From the NCBI GenBank assembly GCA_023386155.1, contig JAEWKH010000120.1, forward strand, positions 1 to 8,754: a DNA stretch of 8,754 nt, given 5' to 3'. Within the stretch, counting starts at the first letter, position 1. Every line of letters begins with the position of its first letter. The translations under genes were made by a program, and so were the position numbers. Source of the stretch: Pseudomonadota bacterium. GTDB taxonomy: Bacteria > Pseudomonadota > Alphaproteobacteria > Rhizobiales > Beijerinckiaceae. Shown here in pieces: positions 1-4,505 of this stretch. The notes under the pieces are model-generated. The model made no database searches. It was not told where the DNA came from and saw only the letters and a program-made list of their open reading frames with translations.

Positions 1-357
1 GTAGAGGCCGTGCGCCGTTTATTAGACGCGGCATTACAACGCCGAGACACAATTGAAAGTATAATGGAGAAAATCAGAGAGCGCCTAAAGTCCGAAAAGG
101 ACCTACGGATTATATCTAGAGATATTCTCGTCACTCATCCCCTAGTTAAATCCATCAGACTTACCGAAGATGGGCTTTATTTCGACCTCGAAACAGGCCA
201 AGGCGGGCAAATTACTAACAACCTGAAGACATTTGTCTCTTATGACCTAAGTAACTACGAAAACTTTCCGCCTTCTCCCTCTCGAGACTTTAGCCGACCT
301 ACTCCTTTTGGTAGCAGATCAAAAGCAGCAGATTTCGACGACGATATTCCATTCTAA
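1..357 (+). CDS. Unknown protein with an SSB-like C-terminal tip (5' end probably outside the window)
   Basis: The frame is open from the left edge to a TAA at 355-357. GTG at 10 and ATG at 64 are possible starts, but neither has a well-spaced Shine-Dalgarno, so the gene may begin upstream. Counting from GTG at 10 it has 115 residues. The N-terminal ~75 residues are charged and mixed helix/strand, and I see no OB-fold like that of SSB. From about residue 84 comes a Pro/Ser/Phe/Arg-rich, probably disordered stretch, and the last eight residues are DFDDDIPF, matching the acidic tip of bacterial SSB (E. coli SSB ends DFDDDIPF). In SSB this tip docks RecO, PriA, RecG, exonuclease I and others. 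By inference this protein binds SSB partners or competes with SSB. The DNA looks more AT-rich than its right-hand neighbours. The tail match is seen directly; the function is inferred. Confidence 0.65.
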   Translation, partial: VEAVRRLLDAALQRRDTIESIMEKIRERLKSEKDLRIISRDILVTHPLVKSIRLTEDGLYFDLETGQGGQITNNLKTFVSYDLSNYENFPPSPSRDFSRPTPFGSRSKAADFDDDIPF

Positions 358-442
358 TTGCGGGATTTAAACGGCCTACCCTTCTGTCGCCCTCTGATCA
401 CCATGCGCAACTCGCGCTCCCAGCACTCTCCTCTATGACCTC

Positions 443-472
443 GACCTGGCAAGGGATTATGCCTGTCAGGTC
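443..472. repeat. Imperfect inverted repeat in an intergenic gap
   Basis: GACCTGGCA at 443-451 and TGTCAGGTC at 464-472 are inverted repeats with one mismatch (a G-U pair in RNA) and a 12-nt spacer. They lie in the 165-nt gap between the SSB-tailed gene and the small gene starting at 523. This could be an operator or a leader hairpin, since no T-tract follows. Nothing else is recognised in that gap. Confidence 0.3.
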
Positions 473-522
473 AACGAGCATGACCCCAGCCCCTCTTCTC
501 ATCTTCCAGAGGCCCCGGCACG

Positions 523-711
523 ATGACCGATGAAAACCCATTGATCGCAAAGATCGGCCAAGCCTATCAGGTGATCGGAACGCTGAGCAGCGGCAAGACG
601 GACATTCCCGAGGAGGAATGGGAACGCGCCTTAGATTACTTTGCTGACGAGGCGCGGTATGACGACGACTTCCTGCCTTGGCCGCGCAAAGGCTCTGCCC
701 TCCTTGAGTAG
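523..711 (+). CDS. Small acidic hypothetical protein
   Basis: This is a 62-residue ORF from ATG at 523 to TAG at 709-711, with an AGAGG-type Shine-Dalgarno about 11 nt upstream. The protein is acidic and soluble, with no signal peptide or membrane segment. Its second half (EEEWERALDYFADEARYDDD) is likely helical and is followed by a short FLPWPRK stretch. I do not recognise the family. It is preferred over the opposite-strand 105-codon ORF at 398-715 because its composition is normal for a soluble protein, whereas the other strand gives an Arg/Ser/Cys-rich product. It stands alone between an upstream dyad and a downstream hairpin, and its role is unknown. Confidence 0.5.
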   Translation: MTDENPLIAKIGQAYQVIGTLSSGKTDIPEEEWERALDYFADEARYDDDFLPWPRKGSALLE

Positions 712-749
712 GCATGATTGAAAATCGGCCTTATCTCGTTGAAATTGCT

Positions 750-770
750 GAGGGCTGTTACTCAGCCCTC
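750..770 (+). terminator. Terminator-like hairpin after the 62-codon gene
   Basis: GAGGGCTG (750-757) and CAGCCCTC (763-770) form a perfect 8-bp stem with a 5-nt loop, 38 nt after the stop of the plus-strand gene and before the end of a convergent minus-strand gene. Neither side has a real T-tract, so intrinsic termination is uncertain. It may act only as a 3'-end stem. Confidence 0.35.
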
Positions 771-844
771 GCTCCTCTGCCATAACAATCCCAGGCAATG
801 AGCTGTAATGGCTTGATGGGCACCTCGGTCGATTAAACCGACGA

Positions 845-1165
845 TCAGTTGATCAGGTTCTTCGGTGGATTTGGGGCTGGCTCGGATTGGGGATCGCTCC
901 CGCTGACCCCAAGGATTTCTCCCAGCACGCCGTGCAACCTCAACGCAAATTGGTGGGATAAGCGCAAGCGCGCACCGACAACTACTCGAGGAAGCTCGTC
1001 ATCTGTGACTTTCATGGAGTGGTCGATTGTCCCAAGGGCCAGATTTACGACACCCTCCGCCTGCCCGCACGTCACGAACCAGTCGACGAACACCACCGGC
1101 ACTTTGTGAGGGTCAACCACTTCCGGGCGCTGCTCAGTGGGCTTCGAAGTTTCCTCGTCTGCCAT
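845..1165 (-). CDS. Hypothetical phage protein, 106 residues
   Basis: ATG (1163-1165) follows a strong GGAGGAG Shine-Dalgarno on the minus strand, which settles the start. The protein has a polar N-terminus (1-22), a compact core at about 23-86 of beta-rich stretches (VPVVFVDWFVTCG, then RVVVGARLRLS) followed by a helix (QFALRLHGVLGEIL), and a Pro-rich tail. The beta core with a C-terminal helix recalls DUF3467-type small proteins, but I see no diagnostic motif and do not assign it. It lies 146 nt downstream of the antirepressor on the same strand, with a hairpin between them, so co-transcription is possible only by read-through. Function is unknown. Confidence 0.65.
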   Translation of the reverse strand: MADEETSKPTEQRPEVVDPHKVPVVFVDWFVTCGQAEGVVNLALGTIDHSMKVTDDELPRVVVGARLRLSHQFALRLHGVLGEILGVSGSDPQSEPAPNPPKNLIN

Positions 1166-1276
1166 CTACTCCTCCTGTTCCGGCGATTGCGAAAGCTCGA
1201 AGTCCAGTCTCCCGTCATCGGCCTCGCTTGGGATTGTCGCTTAAGGATGGGGATTCTCAAGAGCAGCAAGGGGAGT

Positions 1277-1298
1277 AGGGGCGCAACGGGGCGCCCCT
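1277..1298 (-). terminator. Hairpin downstream of the antirepressor gene
   Basis: AGGGGCGC (1277-1284) and GCGCCCCT (1291-1298) form a perfect GC-rich 8-bp stem with a 6-nt loop, 13 nt after the antirepressor stop. On the minus strand it is followed by ACTCCCCTTGCT rather than a run of T. It may therefore be a Rho-assisted or weak terminator separating the antirepressor from the 106-residue gene. Confidence 0.4.
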
Positions 1299-1311
1299 GC
1301 CACTTCTGAGC

Positions 1312-2142
1312 CTAACGCTTCGGAAGTTGGGGCACCTGAGGCTTGGGCTTCAGCACCCCGACTGCCGTCAAAACTGCATCTGAGTATGCGATCTGAAGCC
1401 TGCCATCTTTTACGAGACGATTCAGGTACTGAGGGAAGTGCGTCGGGATGTAGACGTTCTTCACCCACCGGCGGTAGGTCGCCAGTGCCTCATCAGGATA
1501 TGCCCATGCCTGCTGCGGATTAGACCGGGACTGCGGGAAGTAGCTGGGATAGGAGTGCATATAGGACACCCGGGCGCCGTAGTCTTCAGACAGCGCCTTC
1601 TCTTCCCAATAGCGGCCCCAATGCTGACCGACACTGATATCAGGGATCAACTTATCATTCGCCTCGATGCCGTTCGAGACCATCGTCCCGATCAGGTCAG
1701 CAAGCTCCTTGAACACGCTGAAGTAGCCGTCCGGCACCGCACCCCAGTTGAGGGTGATACGATCATGGAAAGGCTGCCAGTCGGCGGGGATCGGCGCGGC
1801 GGCCTGGCCATAGCCTCCGGTCTTCCGAATCGAGGGGATGACTTCCGAGGTCACCCACTTCCTGAAACGCTTCGCGGTCGGCTTGCGGCTGGTCAGAACC
1901 AGGCTGTAGAGCCCGGACTCATTGATGATGATCGTCTTTTGAGGTCCGCCAAGGGTATCATTAGTGATGAGACCCTTTTCATCATCATCCAAGCGGGTGG
2001 CCGCCTGAGACGGGTTGCTGATATCCAGCTCGCGGCATACATCTGCAAGGGAGAACCACACCTCCCCGTCAATGTCGAAAGTCCTGAACTCCTGCTGATC
2101 CTCACTCTTGAAGATCTGCAACTCGTACTGCTTTTCTCTCAT
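1312..2142 (-). CDS. BRO-N family phage antirepressor
   Basis: This 276-residue protein starts at ATG 2140-2142, with AAGGAA as Shine-Dalgarno. Residues ~8-108 fit the BRO-N domain of phage antirepressors: FDIDGEVWFSLADVCRELDISNP, a LDDDEKGL stretch, INESGLYSLVLTSRKPTAKRFRKWVTSEVIPSIRKTGGY. BRO-N binds DNA, and such proteins relieve prophage repression or act in other phage control. Residues ~121-245 form a second domain rich in aromatics (DWQPFHDRI, VPDGYFSVFKELADLI, YPSYFPQ, AYPDEALATYRRWV), perhaps of the P63C or a related antirepressor C-terminal type; this part is not firmly identified. The C-terminus is Lys/Pro-rich. Upstream lie a hairpin over the Shine-Dalgarno and a divergent promoter with an operator-like dyad, suggesting tight control. 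The domain call is from motif recognition; the exact role is inferred. Confidence 0.88.
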   Translation of the reverse strand: MREKQYELQIFKSEDQQEFRTFDIDGEVWFSLADVCRELDISNPSQAATRLDDDEKGLITNDTLGGPQKTIIINESGLYSLVLTSRKPTAKRFRKWVTSEVIPSIRKTGGYGQAAAPIPADWQPFHDRITLNWGAVPDGYFSVFKELADLIGTMVSNGIEANDKLIPDISVGQHWGRYWEEKALSEDYGARVSYMHSYPSYFPQSRSNPQQAWAYPDEALATYRRWVKNVYIPTHFPQYLNRLVKDGRLQIAYSDAVLTAVGVLKPKPQVPQLPKR

Positions 2143-2149
2143 GTTAACT

Positions 2150-2165
2150 GTTCCTTAAGCGGAAC
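2150..2165 (-). promoter_or_regulatory. Hairpin overlapping the antirepressor Shine-Dalgarno
   Basis: GTTCC (2150-2154) and GGAAC (2161-2165) are exact inverted repeats around a 6-nt loop. On the minus-strand mRNA the downstream arm contains the GGAA of the AAGGAA ribosome binding site, 8 nt before the ATG. Folding would hide the site and lower translation until the stem opens. Confidence 0.45.
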
Positions 2166-2174
2166 CTGAGAGCC

Positions 2175-2202
2175 TTGACACGCGTAAATCAGTGGTTATG
2201 GT
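2175..2202 (+). promoter_or_regulatory. Sigma70-type promoter divergent from the antirepressor
   Basis: A consensus -35 (TTGACA, 2175-2180) is followed by a 16-nt spacer and TATGGT (2197-2202, four of six matches to TATAAT). Transcription would run rightward from about 2209. No ORF with a start signal lies between there and the terminator at 2265, so the product may be non-coding. Confidence 0.4.
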
Positions 2203-2210
2203 CCACTTAC
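2184..2210. promoter_or_regulatory. Operator-like dyad over the divergent promoter
   Basis: GTAA(atc)AGTGG and CCACTTAC flank a 7-nt centre that contains most of the putative -10. AGTGG (2191-2195) / CCACT (2203-2207) is exact and GTAA/TTAC extends it. A dyad on a promoter is what a repressor operator looks like, but the binding protein is unknown. Confidence 0.3.
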
Positions 2211-2291
2211 ACACTTTGTTTACAGCGCCCTTGACTTTCCCAGGTTTTTGGGTGGTTGCATAAGAGCCGAGGTTGCCGCCTCGGCTTTCTT
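2209..2291 (+). ncRNA. Candidate small RNA divergent from the antirepressor
   Basis: The consensus-like promoter at 2175-2202 and the intrinsic terminator at 2265-2291 bound a transcript of about 83 nt without a convincing ORF. It would be made divergently from the antirepressor gene, and its body is complementary to any antirepressor leader that starts upstream of 2209. Phage P22 offers a precedent in sar RNA, which controls an antirepressor, but no sequence similarity is claimed. The existence of the transcript is inferred. Confidence 0.3.
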
Positions 2292-2436
2292 ATGAGCGCA
2301 CGGATTCGCGCACCATCGCGCAAGGTCAGGGATTACCCCGAAATTGTCAAGCTGAGGGTGGAAGCGCTTCACAGGGATTCCCGCTATCTCGGCAGCTGAC
2401 CACCTGCTCCTCACTCTTCCCTGCCTTACCGGCCAT
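2220..2436 (-). pseudogene. Possible frameshifted small ORF upstream of the antirepressor
   Basis: On the minus strand an ATG at 2434-2436 has a good TAAGGA Shine-Dalgarno and begins MAGKAGKSEEQVV, but its frame stops after 29 codons. The neighbouring frame, open from before 2414 to 2220, reads SAAEIAGIPVKRF and then DNFGVIPDLARWCANP. A single shift near 2395-2400 would join them into about 72 residues. I do not recognise the family. It could equally be non-coding sequence, because the terminator hairpin at 2265-2286 lies inside it. It covers most of the otherwise gene-free stretch 2143-2529. Confidence 0.2.
2259..2294 (+). terminator. Strong Rho-independent terminator with an extended dyad
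   Basis: AGCCGAGG (2265-2272) and CCTCGGCT (2279-2286) form a perfect 8-bp stem with a 6-nt loop, followed by TTTCTT on the plus strand. Outside it, CATAAG (2259-2264) and CTTATG (2289-2294) extend the dyad to 14 bp with a 2-nt bulge. The T-rich side points to termination of rightward transcription. Confidence 0.65.
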
Positions 2437-2529
2437 CAACATTCCTTACAGAAGACAGGGCTGGCGCACCACCTTCGCCCCATGAGACATACCTTGTATG
2501 AGGCCTTAAGCCCGTGTGAGGAAATAAAG

Positions 2530-2781
2530 ATGAGCGACTGGAAACCGATTGATACGGCACCGAAGGACGGCCGGACGATCCTTGCTCGCGCTTTTGTCGG
2601 CGCCGGATCACACGACGTCTTCATTCGGTGGGATGAAGCGCGAGCGACTTGGGTGCATGCTGATGGCGGCACCGAATACACAGCCTATGATCCTGCGCTC
2701 TGGATCCCAGCACCCGCGGGCCTTGAGAAGGATGTGGCTGCATTTAAGGCTTGGTTCAGGCGGGATTGGCCCCAGCAATAA
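2530..2781 (+). CDS. DUF551-type small phage protein
   Basis: The 83-residue protein begins MSDWKPIDTAPKDGRTILAR, the N-terminal signature (WxPIxTAPKDG) of DUF551-like proteins common in phages and prophages of Proteobacteria, whose biochemical role is not known. The frame is open from 2482, but ATG at 2530 is chosen because GAGGAA sits at a good distance before it and the family signature begins there. The rest contains a tryptophan-rich beta region (RWDEARATWVHADGG, PALWIPAP) and a C-terminal helix (DVAAFKAWFRRDWPQQ). It is the first of three small plus-strand genes and is followed 62 nt later by the next. Confidence 0.75.
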   Translation: MSDWKPIDTAPKDGRTILARAFVGAGSHDVFIRWDEARATWVHADGGTEYTAYDPALWIPAPAGLEKDVAAFKAWFRRDWPQQ

Positions 2782-2843
2782 AGGGGCCGAAAGAGCAAGT
2801 GAGGACAGGATCCTCTCTTCCCCCTCCCCGCTATACCCTCCCC

Positions 2844-3113
2844 ATGACCTATTCCCGCGATACCACCGCCATCTCCGAGCTCACCGGTGAACCCGTCAGC
2901 ACCTGGTCTGAGGAATGGCGGATCGAGACCGAAGCCCGAGCCGTCCTGAAGATGTCGAAGCAGGAACGCGACGTCTTCTTCAACGGCTGGAAGGACGAGA
3001 ACGGGAAGACGATCGACCGGGGACTGGTCGGAATCCGGGGACCGAAGGCGGCTGAGGCAATTATGGGCACGATGCGACAGCTTCAGGCGGTGCAGGATGC
3101 AAAGAAGGCCTGA
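2844..3113 (+). CDS. Hypothetical phage protein, 89 residues
   Basis: The start is taken at ATG 2844 (MTYSRDTTAISELTGEPVSTWSEEW). The frame extends upstream to 2751, but that extension overlaps the DUF551 gene and has a poor, Pro-rich composition. No clear Shine-Dalgarno precedes 2844. The protein is charged and mostly helical: EEWRIETEARAVLKM, KQERDVFFNGWKDENG, then a GIRGPKAAEAIMGTMRQLQAV helix and a Lys-rich end. The pattern of a WxxETEAR helix followed by a short RGPKAAEA helix is one I associate with small prophage proteins of Rhizobiales, with no known function. The next gene starts inside its last codons. Confidence 0.65.
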   Translation: MTYSRDTTAISELTGEPVSTWSEEWRIETEARAVLKMSKQERDVFFNGWKDENGKTIDRGLVGIRGPKAAEAIMGTMRQLQAVQDAKKA

Positions 3114-3273
3114 GACCGCATCTGACCGGCCCAGTGCCGAGCAATTGCACTTCCGGGATCGTTACCGGAAGGCTCGCGGGCGCCGGGCCGGGATCATCGA
3201 GAAGGTGATTGTCCTTGTCGTCCTCTATGGAATGGCGCTCATTCCTTGGCTGATCTATGCGACCAAGGCCTAA
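3097..3273 (+). CDS. Small single-span membrane protein overlapping the preceding gene
   Basis: This is a 58-residue ORF from ATG 3097 to TAA 3271-3273, starting 17 nt before the end of the preceding gene in another frame, which suggests translational coupling. A weak AGGCGG Shine-Dalgarno lies about 7 nt upstream. The N-terminal ~33 residues are polar and strongly basic (DRYRKARGRR), followed by a hydrophobic helix at about 36-55 (KVIVLVVLYGMALIPWLIY) and ATKA. The positive-inside rule predicts a cytoplasmic N-terminus. The family is not recognised; a small phage membrane or superinfection protein is possible but not shown. A short dyad (GGCCT/AGGCC, 3267-3282) follows in the convergent gap. 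Confidence 0.55.
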   Translation: MQRRPETASDRPSAEQLHFRDRYRKARGRRAGIIEKVIVLVVLYGMALIPWLIYATKA

Positions 3274-3297
3274 GCTAAGGCCGCGGATGGCTGGAAA

Positions 3298-3585
3298 TTA
3301 GCAGCCGATCCGCTTTTTGATTGCGTCGACCTGAGCCCTGGATCGGCAGACGCTCTCGCATGGGATGCCGTCGTTATCCCGGTCCGCCCCGCTGTAGCCG
3401 CCGCACCACATCTCGACAGCCTCCTCACAGGTGCTGGCGGCGCTACAGCTTCTGCGTTGCGCCACCATGAACTCTTTCACTTGCGAGACATTGGACCTGG
3501 CAGGCGGGTTCGACAGGCTTCCCGCCGCCCCTACCGGCCCAGCCATAGCCATTACGGCCAAAGCCGCGATCAGTACCTTCCTCAT
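3298..3585 (-). CDS. Secreted Excalibur-domain protein
   Basis: This 95-residue protein has a Sec-type signal peptide (MRKVLIAALAVMAMAGPVGA, cleavage near residue 20). Residues ~46-80 form an Excalibur calcium-binding domain, seen as TCEEAVEMWC followed by DRDNDGIPCE at 68-77, the DxDxDG loop ending in CE. Six cysteines (47, 53, 61, 76, 80, 95) suit an oxidising, extracytoplasmic location. AGGGGG lies about 6 nt before the ATG. The gene starts 9 nt after the nuclease stop, so the two are an operon. Excalibur domains are often fused to SNase-type nucleases in other bacteria; here they are separate polypeptides. By inference it binds calcium near the nuclease or at the cell surface. Confidence 0.85.
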   Translation of the reverse strand: MRKVLIAALAVMAMAGPVGAAGSLSNPPARSNVSQVKEFMVAQRRSCSAASTCEEAVEMWCGGYSGADRDNDGIPCESVCRSRAQVDAIKKRIGC

Positions 3586-3594
3586 GTAGGCCCC

Positions 3595-4293
3595 CTAGCC
3601 TCTTGGAGCGCGCCACCCGGCCGCCCTTGCTTCTTCTTCTGTACAGAACCAGCGCTCCCCGCTGGCCTCATCGATCACCGTTCTAGCGTAGCCGTGGCCT
3701 CCCGGGACGTGATAGATCTTTCCTGAGCTCGAGATGTTGCCCTTGATAGCGCATTTCCGGTCGGTGCTTGTTGCGGCTTCCGAAGGCAGCCGCTTTCCGC
3801 GGCGCCACTCCCACGGCTCGACGAACCTACCAGCCCAAAGTCCCCGCTTCGCTTTCCGTGCTTCGGCCTCTTCACGAGAATAGCGGCCATCCGAGTACTG
3901 CTTGTACTCGAGAGCCCAGCCCTGCCGGACCAGCTCGGCATTGATCTCGCGACCGTTTGCCTGGCACACGGCGACGATACGGCCATAGCGGTCACGATCC
4001 TCCTCGCGGCACGTCACCTGGCCATTCCGGCCGATGATGGCGGAAAGGGCTTCAGCTGCTCGGGAGCCGCAGAGATACCGCCTGCCGGCGGCATCCTCGC
4101 AGGTCTGCTGTCCTTCGGGCGTATCAACGCCATACAGGCGGATCCGGGCTGACTGCCCACGAATGGCAAGGGTATCGCCGTCTATGACATCGGCCCGGCC
4201 GGAGATGTTCGGAGCTGATATCGCGGCTGAGACGACCATGGAGAACGCAAAAGCAAGGAGAACAAAAGACTTCATATCGGACAACTGCATCAT
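3595..4293 (-). CDS. Secreted SNase-type nuclease with C-terminal 'sunset'-like module
   Basis: The frame is open from GTG 4323. ATGs at 4293, 4290 and 4275 are better starts because they place a Sec signal peptide (MKSFVLLAFAFSMVVSAAISA) at the N-terminus; 4293 is chosen for a weak purine-rich site, giving 232 residues. Staphylococcal-nuclease motifs are intact: VIDGDT at about 36-41, RIRLYGVDTPE at 50-60 (holding the Arg, Asp, Thr and Glu equivalent to R35, D40, T41 and E43) and DRYGR at 101-105 (R87 equivalent). These enzymes cut DNA and RNA with Ca2+. After the domain, residues ~181-230 hold KGNISSSGKIYHVPGG, then YARTVIDEASGERWF and EEEARAAGW, like the short 'sunset' module. The Excalibur gene follows. 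The product is probably periplasmic or secreted, and may be cargo rather than a phage core gene. Confidence 0.88.
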   Translation of the reverse strand: MMQLSDMKSFVLLAFAFSMVVSAAISAPNISGRADVIDGDTLAIRGQSARIRLYGVDTPEGQQTCEDAAGRRYLCGSRAAEALSAIIGRNGQVTCREEDRDRYGRIVAVCQANGREINAELVRQGWALEYKQYSDGRYSREEAEARKAKRGLWAGRFVEPWEWRRGKRLPSEAATSTDRKCAIKGNISSSGKIYHVPGGHGYARTVIDEASGERWFCTEEEARAAGWRAPRG

Positions 4294-4456
4294 GACTTCT
4301 TGCGCCGCAAGAGCGACTAGCACGGGCCGGACTGGCTACCGGCTCGGGGCTGAATTGATCCAGCTCTACGCTCGCACCCGCCTAGGACGGTGCTTGCTCT
4401 CCACCCCGCCTCTGCCTGGACAGGCGTCCCACAACGCTGCCGTGCAGGAATATGAT

Positions 4457-4475
4457 AACCAATCTCGCGTTGGTT
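4457..4475 (-). terminator. Hairpin after umuC in the umuC-nuclease gap
   Basis: AACCAA (4457-4462) and TTGGTT (4470-4475) are exact inverted repeats with a 7-nt loop, 30 nt downstream of the umuC stop. On the minus strand the stem is followed by ATCATATTCC, a weakly T-rich run. It is a poor terminator or an operator for the nuclease gene, whose promoter is otherwise not obvious in 4294-4505. Confidence 0.25.
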
Positions 4476-4505
4476 GATACTGTAGGAAAATGCAGTGTCG
4501 CTACG

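Noticed and set aside
398..715. Minus-strand ORF of 105 codons opposite the 62-codon gene
   Set aside because: It has a Cys/Arg/Ser-rich composition with no signal or domain. The plus-strand product is more protein-like.
1438..2169. Plus-strand ORF of 243 codons opposite the antirepressor
   Set aside because: The minus strand carries clear BRO-N motifs and a good Shine-Dalgarno; this frame has neither.
4251..4264. Second LexA box near repeated GAAC at the nuclease start
   Set aside because: The two GAAC copies are separated by about 13 nt, not 7, and lie inside the coding sequence.
4034..4477. Plus-strand ORF of 147 codons opposite the nuclease
   Set aside because: The minus frame has a signal peptide and full SNase motifs; this frame has no motif.
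4324..4505. tRNA gene or attachment site in the umuC-nuclease gap
   Set aside because: No cloverleaf or T-loop sequence could be traced, and no direct repeat of this stretch was noticed elsewhere in the window.
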